Positions 13,289 through 25,847 of a DNA stretch of 64,000 nt are shown here, one piece after another. This DNA is from Gordionus sp. m RMFG-2023. Lineage: Eukaryota; Nematomorpha; Gordioida; Chordodea; Parachordodidae. Under the pieces are notes generated by a model. The model made no database searches, was not told where the DNA came from, and saw nothing but the letters and a program-made list of their open reading frames with translations. The stretch's first letter is position 1, and each line of letters starts with the position of its first letter. Location: assembly GCF_954871325.1 (NCBI RefSeq), contig NC_088779.1, positions 1,738,846-1,802,845 of the forward strand, in the 5' to 3' direction. The translations under genes were made by a program, and so were the position numbers.

Positions 13289-13593
13289 ATATTTATCAGA
13301 GACTTTCTATAGCCTGGCCCGGATTTTTTTTTGAAAATTTTTTCGGCCCGACCGGACCCGGGTTTTTTTTTTAAAAAAATTTCAGGCCGGACCGGTTTTT
13401 TTTTTAAATAAATTTTATTTATTATCTTTGATTTTTACAGCTAATAATGGCGATTTCAAATATTCGGTTTAAAAATATACGGCCTGGCTCGGATATATTT
13501 TTTAAAAAAAATTTCAGGCCCGGCACGGGTAAACTTAAAAAAATTAAAATACGGTCGGCCCAGGGGCCGGGTCAGCAGGTCTCTGATATTTAT
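13289..13593. mobile_element. Short non-autonomous hAT-like element with intact ends
   Basis: The element is 13297-13585. It begins CAGAGACTTTCTATAGCC and ends GTCAGCAGGTCTCTG, so the termini CAGAGAC/GTCTCTG are mirrored. The flanks are identical 8 bp copies of ATATTTAT (13289-13296 and 13586-13593), the duplication length typical of hAT insertion. The subterminal regions are packed with GGCCCGG/GGCCGGACC motifs separated by T-A runs. There is no transposase inside. Confidence 0.8.
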
Positions 13594-13903
13594 TTTATAC
13601 TTTATTATGCAATTAGACTAATTCGATCGTTCAAACAAAAATGCAACCAATGGACTTAGTTGACACAACTATTTTTTATAAAAAAAATTATATTTTTATT
13701 TTTAAAAGTCTAATAAAAAAAAAGAAGTAATATAATATTCTTGTCCAAAAATAAGATGCAGGGTGAGATATCTAAGAACATCTAATGTAAGGTTCAGAGG
13801 AAGAAGGCATAAGCTCAGCATTTATTGTAAACAACACTCGTAAAAGTTTAAAAATATAATAATAAAAATGTGCATTTATTTCTTTCCGAGCTTATAATTG
13901 GGT

Positions 13904-13990
13904 GTAGTGTTGTTAAAAGGCTCGTTATGAGCCGATTTTTTAAAAACGGCTATCTTAATATTTCAGTCAGAAAAATATTGCCTAAAGAGG
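13904..13990. mobile_element. MITE family 2, half copy beside the LINE remnant
   Basis: The sequence TAGTGTTGTTAAAAGGCTC followed by CAGAAAAATATTGCC is one arm of the family seen whole at 33861-34074. The second arm is missing. The reverse transcriptase remnant resumes directly to the right. Confidence 0.55.
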
Positions 13991-14780
13991 GTACGAACGC
14001 GCTCCTATGGATGCTGTTGAAGGCATTTCTGAAGTCTAAGTTGCAGAAAACCTTATCCGCCTTAGTATTTATAAATATACGTGCAACATGTGGGGCCACT
14101 TCACACCTACCGCTCACTCAAAATCCTAACAGTGAGGGAAATAGGAGGAAACTGGCCTTAGGCCGGATCCTATTTACAATAGCCTTGGCGACTAATCGAC
14201 GAAAGAATGACCCTATGGCTATGGGTCTAATGTCACCACCCGACTTGGTTAAAGAAACAAGACGTGCGCCTAAAAGAATAGGACGAATACATGGCATAAG
14301 AGGATATTATTGCAAAGTTGAGTTAATGATTTCAGCAAGGGGTTAATAAAACCACTATCAGAGCACTGAATGAATTCAACAAAAAAACCGGGTCTGAAAC
14401 CGTTCAACCCACCTGTCGTCCCTTTTTTAAAGGACTTCAAGCACTTAAGCACTTCATCACAGATAAAAGGAATAGGGAAAGAGGCATGCAGGTGGGAAGC
14501 CAATGGATGTTTCTCGAGAAGTTGTTGAAAGATAGTAACGTTGATAGGGGAAATCGTATCATCAGAAGTCAATATTCGGGCACCGCCATTAATATCTCCA
14601 AGATCTAATTTTATCAGATATCAATTTAAAGCGGAAAGAGTTAGGATTTAAAGAGTTAGATGAAATAAATTCATCAATAATAGTATTACCAAAATTGGAC
14701 ACCTTTTCCTTAATTGAGGCATATAAGTTATTTATTTTATTTTTGGTTTTAACTAGGACTCGCAAACAAAAACTAATCAG
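13925..14780 (-). pseudogene. Non-LTR retrotransposon reverse transcriptase fragment
   Basis: Minus-strand reading gives the N-terminal half of a metazoan LINE reverse transcriptase in several frames. From right to left: a KLDLGDINGGARILTSDDT block; FKKGTTGGLNGFRPGFF (the G-x-D-G-L-R type motif); GGDIRPIAIGSFFRRLVAK; and the motif A region LDFRNAFNSIHR, with the catalytic Asp. Frameshifts near 14600 and 14290 and a stop near 14130 break it. Sequence after motif A, including the FADD box, is missing and is replaced by a MITE arm. It is a dead, truncated copy. Confidence 0.8.
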
Positions 14781-14799
14781 GTCTAACCATAAGGGTATT

Positions 14800-16070
14800 G
14801 TGGAGAAATCTTAATTCAAATTATTTATAAGTGACGTGAGGAACTTTGAGAAACTGGGGGCTTATGCGAATTAAGAAATAAATCAACAAGAGCTCGAGGA
14901 ACAACAAACCGGACTGGGGTCATACGAGTGAGGAGCTCTAATAAAAGGATCTGAGCGGGAGGAGAGGGGGAAATTTTCCTGAATTGGGGCAAGCGGGTGA
15001 ACCATGTTTCCTAAATACACCATTTAAATTCAGCGAAATTATTTTTAAGCATACTCGGCAAACAAGATTTTATCATGAGATGGCTTTGAAAGGAAGAACC
15101 CTAACAGATATAACTTTGAATGGAAGAAAAAAAAAACCCCCCAAAAGATATTAACAAGGGAAATTGGGGAAAAAAAATTAAAATTGAAAAAGAAATATAC
15201 ATGAGCTATCAGAAGTATTATTATGACAATCGAAATTAGGGGGGAGGGGGGGGGGGTTGGTAAATTTTAAGCCGAATCTCTAAAAAATATAAAATACTCA
15301 CACCTAATGGGTGATAACCACTTTGTTCCCATAGCAGCTACATCAACCTGCTCTTTTGGACAAGCGGCTTTAGAACTATTCAAAATAATATCCAAATCTA
15401 TAAAAAAAAATCATACCTTTCTCCATTTTACAAACTCAAGCAGAAAATTGCCGTATCCATAATTAGATCTAATTATCAAATATTTAAAACATCATGGCCC
15501 GACCTCGCCATTTGATATTTATTTTTTTTAAATATACATTTGTATCAATCTTTCTTTTTTTTTAACTTTAACTGATATATGACATATTTTATTATATTCT
15601 CTATATTATAACGTTAATTTTTAAATAATCATATTTTATCATATTTGTATATGAATTTCAAATTTAAAATAATTGAATTTTATAAAATAAAATTAGATAC
15701 ATAAAGTATAAGGGAGTATTATTGAGAACAAGAAAACAAGAGAAATAATAATTGGACGTAAACAAAGGAAAATTCTTCGGGAAGGGTGTTGTGGGGTGAT
15801 TTGGCAAATTTGAATTATAAAAATAGAGCTTATATTTTAATTCATCTACAAATCTACTATATTTATTTTATTTTTTAACTCAAATGTAAATGCAAATTTT
15901 TTAAAACTTATATGCCCCGTATGTTTATTTATGATAATAAAAATTTAATAAAATTGTATCCGTTAGTTGGCGTTAAATGTAAGAAAAAAAAAACATATTT
16001 ACGTTTTAAATATCAGATTTTAAAAAGAAACCATGGATTGGAAATAATTATTTTTTGGTATTTAGCTGAC
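14800..16070. other. AT-rich stretch flanking the LINE remnant
   Basis: The part up to about 15120 is richer in G and may be further LINE sequence without readable frames. A G-run lies at 15240-15256. I see no gene. Confidence 0.4.
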
Positions 16071-16396
16071 CAATGACATATATAATACCTAGACTGACGA
16101 TTTATTCATTAAAAGTGTACATCAATGCAAACCAGCTGGAGACGCTATCTTTGTTACACTGATATTTTTTAAAATTATAAACGAGAGCCTAATTTATTTC
16201 TATATCTGAGCAAACTTTATCAAAGAATTACCGGATCATCGAGATAATAAGGAAGCAGGTTATCAATTTAATAGTAGTTTTTAAAATGAGAATAATTAAC
16301 TATATGTTTTACCAAAATGGCGGCTCCAGCTGATTTGCTTTTAACGACGCTTAAAGATGCATTGAATCGTCAGTCTAGGTATTATTTATGTCATTG
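16071..16396. mobile_element. MITE family 1, copy 2
   Basis: The element starts CAATGACATATATAATACC and ends TATGTCATTG. Internal mirrored motifs are CAGCTGG near the left end and AAAATGGCGGCTCCAGCTG near the right. No matching 8 bp flanks are visible for this copy. Confidence 0.8.
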
Positions 16397-18520
16397 GTAT
16401 ATGCTATTTATTACGTGGAAAACCCTAAATAAAAAATATCGGGTTTTCTCTAGAAATATACAGTTAAAACATTTGAATTTTGACGACAAACATGCAAAAT
16501 ACCTTGCTGAGTGTATTGATGGTATTGCACCTACTTTTTCATAACATTATCCTAAAATGATCGCTTAGTCGTCTCATAACTGAACAAGGGTCCCTAAATT
16601 CGGAAGAGGCGCATCATGCTGGGGGTTTTTGAGAGAATCAATTAGGGCCTCTTTTTATATTTAGGTGTAGATACACGCGGAAAGCTTAAAAATATATCTA
16701 AAAAAAAGAAAAATGGATTACATCTAAATTTCCACTTAAGAACACCGATCTTCAAACTCACACTTTTGCTATTCTTACTGGCCTTTAAAAATTTTTGTTA
16801 TTTTTATACTTAATGCCATGCATGTGAACGTTGTCGTTGTAAATAATGTTATTTAAAATATTAAATTTCGACCAATCCGTGGACCTCATAATCGAACCAG
16901 AAGCTGTAAACCTTCTAGCCAATTAAATTGCTAGAAAAATATTTCCTTTTTAATATTTATAGTTTATTAGACAATGTCTAAAAAAATTATATATTTAGTT
17001 TATAGATTTCTAAAACTTAACCGCTCAGTTATCATATGGCCAAATTAATTAGTTTCATAAACTTGTAAATCACTTCAATTGGTCGAATTGATGGAATTTT
17101 TTTTTAATACTTAAGGTTAAGGCCATTTGTAAAACATTATCTTAAAAAAATATTTTTAAAATTCGATAATACGGTTTATGACCGAACAAAAACCACAGCA
17201 CAGTTACTCCGTATATGCCGAAATACGATTCAAAGAAACGCGGGTTATAACTGATTCCTATTTTAAATTTGCTAAAAAAACCAGATTTTTTTAAATCCCT
17301 GACAAATTATAGTTCAAAGATAAAAAATAAAAAAGGGTGAATTGTAAAGAAAGGGAACAAAATTATTCAATTTTTTTTAAAAAAATTCCACAACGAAAAT
17401 GGTAATATTTCCGTTTTTTTTAGCTTAACTCAAATGTAAATTGTTTATCTAGATATATATATTAAAATATTGAATAGAATCGGTATGTAAGTTTTAAAGA
17501 CAATTTACAAGTTGAGGGATGAGCTAAGTTGGTGTTACCTTGGGTAAAGAGCTATACAGTAAGACTCATGTTCCGTAATCGACAAATTTTTAGCCGACTC
17601 CAAAACGGCTTTGTCGAATTTTTAGTTGAAAAAATCGGTTTAGACTAATTTTAGCCTAAAAATCAGTTAAAATTAATTATTCAAAAATTAGGCATCGGCT
17701 AATCATCCGTCAGTTGTTACGTAATAAATATAAATATTTATGTATTAATAAATTTGAATAAGTAATTAAGGCTAGTCTTGGTGTTGCGTAACACTGACGG
17801 ACCTTCAACCGAGCTCCTTGGCCGATGACTAATAGGTTTTAGTCGATTTTTAGGGCTAAACTTATTTAGACTTATGCGAAGTTCTAAGCCGATTATGCAA
17901 CACTAAGTAAAACCGTGATATGGTTAATCTCCCTAGGAGACACTAAATTTAGTTAACGGTAGCCAAAATTAATTACTGATTTCCCGCTATATTAACTAGA
18001 GCGGATTATGAAAATTATTCTTTTGCTTATTTAGGTTTTTAAAATTAAATTCTATCAGAAAATTTTATAAAGCAATAAATTAAATTATCGGTTATTTTTA
18101 AATATTCGTTTACAAATCGTGACCCGAGAATTAGATTATTCCATCTCCACTTCTCGTAAATTTAAGTGACTTTAATTTAACTTATTTTATAGTTATTTCA
18201 GATTTTTTTTTATGTAAATAGAATAGTATAATTATAAAAAAATTGATTTATATTTTAAAAAAAAGAAGACATTTTTGAGGACCTCATTCTTAAGCGGCGA
18301 AATATTGTAATTTTTGGAATATTTTAAAAATAAAAATCATTGAATCTGCATACCCGGCTTAAAACCGGATCCATTAATGGAACTAATCGAATAGTATGAG
18401 TTTAAATCCGGAATGGGGGCTTAAAAATTTTTTAAATCCGGACCGAGTTTTTTTAAAAAAATATATAAGCAACTACTAGATCGGCGATTAACTCATTAAA
18501 TGCATTTAAAATCCTTATTT
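16397..18520. other. Intergenic stretch with possible inverted-repeat debris
   Basis: No gene is recognised. Between about 17560 and 17915, CCGATTA/TAATCGG-type words and a GTGTTGCGTAACACTGACGG sequence recur in both orientations. They look like a decayed MITE, but I cannot fix the ends. A plus-strand frame at 16317-16544 starts inside the preceding MITE and is not supported. Confidence 0.4.
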
Positions 18521-18521
18521 A

Positions 18522-18652
18522 GGTGTCCGCTGCAGCGCCATTTTGTGGTTTGTAGATTAGATGACATTAAATGTGCGATCATATGATAAATAGACAATTA
18601 GTCTAAGTGAAAACCACAAAATGGCGCTATAGCTGACTCATATGTTTGGACA
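18522..18652. mobile_element. Small palindromic MITE with GCGCCATTTTGTGG arms
   Basis: The left arm reads AGCGCCATTTTGTGGTTT and the right arm AACCACAAAATGGCGCT, separated by about 60 bp. The outer edges GTGTCC and GGACAC are also mirrored. The arms contain the YY1-like core AAAATGGCG, as do the family 1 MITEs, but the rest differs. Confidence 0.55.
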
Positions 18653-18668
18653 CTTTTCTTTTTGCATA

Positions 18669-18746
18669 TCGTCTGTGGCCTAGTCGATAAGTGCGTTGAT
18701 CACTTATCCGATAGACCTGTGTTCGAATCCAGCATGGGTCATGTTT
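18669..18746 (+). repeat. tRNA-like sequence, probably SINE head
   Basis: Box A-like TGGCCTAGTCG (18676-18686) and box B GTTCGAATCC (18721-18730) are spaced as in a tRNA internal promoter. The acceptor ends (GTCTGTG and CATGGGTC) do not pair and no good anticodon arm is seen, so a working tRNA is unlikely. A tRNA-derived SINE or tRNA pseudogene fits better. It directly follows the palindromic MITE. Confidence 0.5.
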
Positions 18747-18749
18747 ATT

Positions 18750-20085
18750 TTCTAAAGCCAATTTGGGTCTATATTGGGGGGGGGGGAGATGATATGTAAT
18801 AGATTGGACTAGACCACGTGATTCCATTAATATATTAGAAAATAAGTGTCTTATTACATTCTTAATGAAATTTAGATTATATATTTTTAATGAAGCTACT
18901 GAAGATATATAACCATTTTCATGTATTATTTTTAACAAGCTATGGATCCTATACTATATAGATAGATTATACATACTCTTAACCTGGCCAAAGGCCAGGA
19001 AACTTATAAGGTGTATAGGAAACCAGCTCCCATTTGCATATATAAGATAGCAAAAAAAAAAAAACTAAGTAAGTATGCTAGATAAAATTTAGATAATGTA
19101 TTTATTAAATAAATAGCTTATGTATATTCCATGTTCAGTTGAAGCAGAGTTCCAAATTTTTTAGAAACCTTTTCCAATATATTGAAAATAAAGATGTGAT
19201 TTTTTTAAAAAAATTATGAAATAACATTTTGAAAGAATTTTAAATAGCTTTAAGTCTAAACATATAAATAAAAATGTTAAGTTTGCCTAATTTATAAGAC
19301 TCAAAATTTGCTAAAACTGATAATTTATCAGGTTAATTTAATCAAAAAAATAAATAAAATTTCTTAACACATAAAATACATAATTGTATATTTTCAATTT
19401 TCTTTCAAGTGGGGCCAAGAGAGAATTTTTAGTTTAATGAATAAGTTGTTTAATTTGGCTCTCATTTAATTATAAGAAGCCAAAAGCAAAATTTTGGCAT
19501 TTATATCATGAAGAGTACACAAGATTTATTTTCAAAGATAAGAAACTTTTTAAATAAAATATATTCTTCCAATATATATATAGAGATTTATATTTAATTT
19601 TTTTTTAATATTCAAATATTATAAATTTGCAATTTGGTAAATAAAAATATTCGCCAATGCTTATTTAAACTGTGGTTATGTTCTGCTTTCCGACTTTTTA
19701 AACTCATTTTACTCACTGTGAGAATATAACAGGCATAATCATGAGCTAAGGGGGTGATGTAACTTTGATTTTAGTATCTGTTTGTGCCTCTTTTTTTAAA
19801 TCCCTTCCATTATCCATCTATAACAATATTTTAAGATGAAAATTTAATATTTTTTATTATCTTTTCCCTTCAAATTCTAATAAAATAAGTTTAATTTATT
19901 TTTGGATGGCATTCTTTCAATTTATTTGATCTCCATAACTTAAAATAAAGCACTAGAATATAATAAATGTAAAATTGCACAAATGATAACAAAATATTTG
20001 ATACTTTAAAATTTATTATTTTTAGTATAATAATTTAGCATATATATATATTAAATTTTAAGATTATTGTGATAAATTAAAATAT
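18750..20085. other. AT-rich stretch and SDHC 3' flank
   Basis: No gene is seen. A G-run lies at 18777-18786. For the minus-strand SDHC gene, a possible poly(A) signal (AATAAA on the minus strand) lies at 20012-20017, 69 bp past its stop codon. Confidence 0.5.
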
Positions 20086-20778
20086 TTAAAGTTTTAATGC
20101 AACCAAAGCCGAAGTGATTGCTGTCAACAATATTACAGCATATCCACTTCTGTATACATTTGGGAGTTCAAATCCTTTGCCAAAGTCCCAAATCTTTAAT
20201 AAATACTTATATTATAATCATAAATATCATTTATACTAAATGTCTTGTTCCATTTAAAATATGATACATAATGGGAAGAGCTAATATAAATTTGGCTGTT
20301 GTAAAAACATGTGGATGTATGCTCAAAGTATGTATTTGATCTATGTAATAAGGAAAATTATGTGGTAATACAAATAATCCCAAGGCAGCAAAATATAATG
20401 CTAGATTAATATTTATTAAATAATTATAACAGGTAATTTGGATTACAGCTATATATTGCAACACCAGTTATTCTATGTAATAGTGATAAAGTAGTTGTTA
20501 ATTGAGGTTTATAAACAGTCCAGGGTGATGTGGGTCTATTTTTATCCCAATTCTTTTTATAAAATAACCATTGATCTTCATCCATTTGTGAAGTTAGTTT
20601 CACACTATATATAATATAATTAATATATTGATAATTTAAGGCTCTAACTTGTTTATATAAAAATTCATGTTTGAAGTTGTCCATAAGATGCGCTTAATGT
20701 TGCTATAATTAAAAAGATATTAAATTAAGTTAACTATTTTAATAACCTTCTCAATATTAAACGATTAAGCAGAGCCAT
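20086..20778 (-). CDS. SDHC: Succinate dehydrogenase cytochrome b560 subunit
   Basis: This is the membrane anchor of mitochondrial complex II, which binds heme b and ubiquinone with SDHD. Four exons (20778-20747, 20604-20447, 20400-20237, 20193-20086) give 153 residues. Every junction is GT-AG and the phases (2+1, 1+2, 0) fit. The family's usual length is about 165-190. The start MALLNRLILR is short, basic and amphipathic, as expected for a mitochondrial presequence. Hallmarks in order are NRPTSPW, the SLLHRITGVA helix, FPYYIDQIH, the PIMYHILNGTRHL segment with the heme-ligand His region, WDFGKGF and VYRSGYAV. Three membrane helices are visible. Two introns are only 43 and 46 bp. It appears intact. 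Confidence 0.93.
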
Positions 20779-21238
20779 ATTAACGAGTATCGGATTTTTG
20801 CTAAAATCAGCCGATATGTTCTATGTCATCTCTCATATGATCTGTCAACTGATAGATTAGGAAAGATTTACAGTTTGATGTGATGGATTACAAATTATGA
20901 CATAATGAAACTTCAATTATATTATTTTCTTTTTATATTAATATATTTTTAAACAGAAGATTTTACTGAGTGTGATTATCTCCTTTATAAAGGATTTGTT
21001 ATTTATATATTTTTTGAAAAATATCTAAACATATCATTTATATCATCCAGAATGTTTTAAACACATTTTTTTATTAATTGTAAGATGGTGCTTGCGAGAC
21101 CATCTACATTACCACCATTAAGAATTTTTATATTATATAAAAATTTAACTCAACTTCTTTTTAACCTTTTGATCTTAATAGATTTAACAAACACATTTAT
21201 TATATTATGACATTTAATAAAACTTGATAAATATATTT
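20779..21238. other. SDHC upstream flank
   Basis: This contains the presumed SDHC promoter. It is AT-rich and I cannot assign any specific motif. Confidence 0.45.
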
Positions 21239-23202
21239 ATATAAATCAGGGGCGTCACTAGTCTTTACAATCTCAGGGGGGCTCAACTAAAAAAAAATTA
21301 TGGGGGCTTCGCCCTGCATCCTTATTTGCGGGCCAGGCCGGCCTTTGGTCGGGTTTTATATTAATATATTAAACTATTTAAAAATTTGCTAACTCTGAAT
21401 AATTCTGAATTTCATATTTTGTCGTTTATTATATTATGCATACAAAATAAACTTGCATATAAAAAAAATACAAGACATTTCTATTTAATACAAAATCTAT
21501 TTATTACAGTATAAAATATTTTCGATTGCTGATATAAAAAAATTTTGACAAGTGATAAAAAAGGTTAATTAATTCATATATATGCTTCAATTGATAATGG
21601 TTTTTAAAAACTACATATTATAAAATTAGCAACTTACATTGACAAAAGGTCAAGAAACCAATATAACACTCTGTTACTGTTTTTCAGACAATGTTTTATA
21701 GAATGGACTAATAAGGAAAAATTTATAGACCAACCGTATCAACAATTCTTGGAAAAGAGAATATAAACGACCAATCCAAATCATAAAACTATATGGTGTT
21801 AGAGCTTTCTTAAATGACATGATGGAAGTAGATAAGTAAGAGAAAAAAATTGTGAGATATTAAATTTCTAAAAGTTTATCTTCCATTTTTAATAATATAT
21901 AAACAACTACACAGTTGACCATTATTGCTTATAAAATATGCAATATATGCTCTCAGCAATAATCCTAAATTACATAGCCACACAAATAATATATGCTAGT
22001 TAATTTGCAGTCATAGTCATGACACTCACTATATTAACTTATATCAGAATTTATTAAGCTAGATAAATTGATAAAACAAAAACACTAAAAATGCTTAGAA
22101 GAAATTATGCAAATGTATTGAAGCCTTAAGTTATTTACAAGGCAGGGATGCCATATTAGAAATGAAACATAATTATAAAATAAGAACCAGTGATATAATA
22201 TTATAAAAGAAATTAATTAAGATTTTATATATTATTGTTATACCACCTCTAGTTGGTGTATTATATCTTAAAATAGTAGTAGTTAGTAATAATATCAAAA
22301 ATATACTAGTATTAAAAATTTAACTCAAAACTCTTTTTCAAATAAGAAAAAAAAATAGCTTTCCTAAAAACACGTAAAAAGAGAGAAAAGTATTCTAATT
22401 TATTACATCCATTCTGAGATAAATAATATGTTAAATTTTAAAAAATATTTTTAAATAAATGGATAGCGTTAAATAGCAATTTATTACTTATATCTATTAT
22501 CAAAAGTTTAGTAAAATTTATTAAAATATTAACTGTAATATATTATATAACTGTCAAATACGTTTGTAAAGTGCTATTTAACCTAATATTTTATAACCAA
22601 TTATATCTTAGAAAGGATTATAAACTATATGTTTATTTACTTTTTATAAATAAATCTCTTATACTTATTTGGATTTGGACCTTGAAAATAATTTTAAGAA
22701 GAGGCATGGTAACTAAATTTATATATCAATAATATAGTTGATTGACTCGGCTAATTACAATTAAATTTGTTAATTGTAAATTAATAATTATTTAATTAGA
22801 GTTATATAATAATTTAAATAATAAAAGTCAATAAAGCTTCAACTGTTAATGCTAAATTAATATTTAGTGAGTGATATTAATTTACTATTTTTAGCACAAA
22901 ATTTTATTGCAAGCTGACATAGTGAAAATATAATTTATAAGTATTAATCTAATCTAATAAATATAGTATTCATTTAACAATAATTTAGATAGACTTATTA
23001 ATTTTTAAATTACAAAATTAAATATATATGTTACTCAATAGAATTATAAAAGAAATTAATCAGTTGGCAATCAAAAAAATTTATTTTTAGTTCAAGGGGA
23101 TATTAAGGAGCCATTAAAAAAAAATTTTGCTTCAGGGGGCTATTCTAAATTTACAGGGGGCTGGAGCCCCTGCGCCCCCCTAGCGACGCCACTAATATAA
23201 AT
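21239..23202. mobile_element. 1.9 kb non-autonomous hAT-like element
   Basis: The element is 21247-23194. The left end is CAGGGGCGTCACTAG and the right end is CTAGCGACGCCACTA, a mirrored pair with two or three mismatches. The flanks are identical 8 bp copies of ATATAAAT (21239-21246 and 23195-23202). Just inside each end are G-rich (GGGGGGCTC) and C-rich (GCCCCCCT) blocks. The interior is AT-rich with no transposase frame. Confidence 0.8.
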
Positions 23203-24282
23203 AGAAGGATTTATATATAATAGAAAGTAGAATGATGTTCTATAATAAAATGACAAGATAGTTTGCATATTACCTAAATATATAGTGTGAAAATTTTTTT
23301 ATTAAACAAGATCTTTTGCTACACGTAACAAAAATAGTAAAATTAGAAAATATTCAGTTGTATTAGCTAGGGGGGTGCCAAAACATATGGTGACCCAAGA
23401 ATATATTTACTAGCCTTTTTAAACTAGAAAAGGGAATCAAAATTAGCGACCAAAAAAAGTTGAAACCCAACAATATTTCAAATAAGGAAAAACACAAAAA
23501 AAAATTGGGATTAAGGCCATTTCCAAACATAAAGTTGTTTTGTTTTTCAAAGCCGTTTTTTATATTTCCGGCTAATTATTTGTTTATTACCAAACAAAGT
23601 GTAATATTTGGTCAAATTAATTATGTATTGTGGTAAAATCCTAATTTCTTTATTAAATTCTATCTAAATTAATCAATTATAAATTAAGATAAAAGAAAAA
23701 AAAAGCAACAAAAATGAAAAGAAAAATTAAAAATAAGAAAAAGATTAAAAATTTAATAAAATATATAAGCGAAAAATAAAAAAAATTGAACAACTCCGAT
23801 TGTTAAACTTCTTAAAGTATGAAAAACCAATTTAAAATATTATCACGCGTTTTCCTTTAAAGTAAAAATTTTACTAAAACATTATTTTTGTTTGAATATT
23901 GTTCACAATTTGAAATAATAGTTCCTTTTGTAACAGAATATTTACAACATGTGTCATAACATAAATTTGCCACTAGACAATTCATTAATAAAAGTCATGC
24001 CAGCTTGATTTTTTTTTAAAAAAAAAAATTAAGGATTAAATGACTTCTAAAATCCGGAAGTGACGTTTCTCGAAGAAAAAAAAATTAATTCAAATTATTA
24101 TCTTTTGTTTTAGAAATAACTTATTTTTAAAAAAAATTATCTGTAGTTGAAAATTTGGTTAGAAAAGAGTATTGAAAAAAAACATTTATGTTTGGAAAAT
24201 AAGTGGCCTAAATGTAAATATTTTTAAATATAAATTGAAATTTAGAGAAAAGAGAATGAATTATTAAAATTAAATTTTTGAG
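23203..24282. other. AT-rich stretch, no gene
   Basis: Only A/T runs and a short T-run/A-run palindrome near 24007-24029 are seen. Confidence 0.45.
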
Positions 24283-24430
24283 AAGAGAAGAGAAGAGAAG
24301 AGAAGAGAAGAGAAGAGAAGAGAGAGAAGAGAAGAGAAGAGAAGAGAAGAGAAGAAGAGAAGAGAAGAGAGAGAAGAAGAGAAGAAGAAAGAGAAGAGAA
24401 GAGAAAGAAGAAAGAAGAGAAGAGAAGAGA
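24283..24430. repeat. (AGAAG)n purine microsatellite
   Basis: An interrupted GAGAA/AGAAG tract, like that at 10761-10925. Three overlapping minus-strand Ser/Leu/Phe frames over it are artefacts. Confidence 0.9.
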
Positions 24431-24962
24431 ATTTCCAAAACAAATTAAATTTTTTAGAAACAAAGGTTTTTTGCTTTGGTTTCAAAACAGAATTATTTTT
24501 TTATTACAAAACAAAAGTTGTTTTTCAAAAAAAACGTTGTTTATTATTTTTCATTTTTTAAAATAAAATATGTTCTCACAATATTTTTTTAATCTAAGTT
24601 TATAAATTAATATGAAAATCAGGTATTTACGAAAACGTTTTCTGATTGAAAGGTTAAATTTTGAAGTCAATCATTACCGAGGTAATTTCTTGATACTCAT
24701 TTCAATGTCATTTCTACCAAAATTTTAAAGACAACTTGAGTGCCTTCTTCCAAAGTATTCGGATTATGAACTATTTCCATTCCTTTTAATTGTAGAATTT
24801 TGGCCCATATTTCAATACTAATTCATGTAAAAAATTTAGACAAACCTTTTTCTTTTGTTTAATTTAATTAAGTGTTTCAGAATATCCTGTTTTTTATGCT
24901 GAAAAATTTTTTGGATGTTGGTGTTAAAATAAATAAAAGAGAGAGAAAGAAAAAAAGAAATA

Positions 24963-25002
<40 letters not shown>

Positions 25003-25847
25003 GGCAGTCGATTCTCTTGGAAATAAGCTTGATTTTTAACTAAGCAGAAGAAAGGTGTTTTCTTGTTGTTAAAATAGAGGTGGGGTCCTTTAGGTGATTG
25101 CTAGAAATATTGCTCTGTCCTTAATTTTTTTAAGTCATTTGAGTGGTAATCTTAAGGTTGTACTTATAGAAAATCTAGCCATTCCTTTTCCTTTGAAAGT
25201 TTTGCAGCTGATAATAATTTTGATCGAAGGGAAACCTAACTCACATCCATCATGACTCCTCAATATTGATATGATGTTTTGTCGTGTTGAAGAACATGTC
25301 TGAGAAGAATTTTATAAGATGAGTGTGATAAACTATGTTGTTGCTATATCATGAAATGTGTAAAAGTTCTGAAAGATGAGTAAATCCAGAATGTGAGCGC
25401 CAGTGGATAATAGGTCCATAAAGCAAAAAATACTCTATCGCTCGCAATTGTTTAAATTTCAGACAGTGTTAACAGATTTAGTTCAAATGAGGGGGGGGCA
25501 GGGGGGTGTTAATTAATCTAAAAAAATGAGAATTAAACTCCAATATAAATATATAAGTTTTATATATTAATCATCCAAATATAACAACACCAAAAACAAT
25601 GTTAATAAGCATTCTAAAATAAATTATTTTAATATGAAAGTTTCATTTAATTTCTTTATAAAATTTTTAATTTTTAAATCGGTTAATTTTAAACTATTCC
25701 AATTGATCTATTTCAAATAAATTTTATATCAATTTATCAAATATATATATTAAATAGTTTAACGGCATATTTACAAAAACAAATCAATTTTTCACAAGGA
25801 TTATATATATATATCGAATTATCGACATTTTCGTAAAAATAATAACA
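24431..25847. other. Upstream flank of the tetraspanin gene
   Basis: This contains a (GAAA)n microsatellite at about 24940-25002 and a G-run near 25491-25506. No coding sequence is recognised. The presumed promoter of the tetraspanin lies in the last few hundred bases; none of its elements can be named. Confidence 0.5.

Noticed and set aside
16317-16544. 75-residue plus-strand frame starting at an ATGGCGG
   Set aside because: The ATG lies in the YY1-like block of a MITE arm and the rest matches nothing known.
18669-18746. Functional tRNA gene
   Set aside because: Internal promoter boxes are present but the acceptor stem does not pair and no clear anticodon arm exists.
24208-24485. Three overlapping minus-strand Ser/Leu/Phe frames
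   Set aside because: Translations of the AGAAG microsatellite in different frames.
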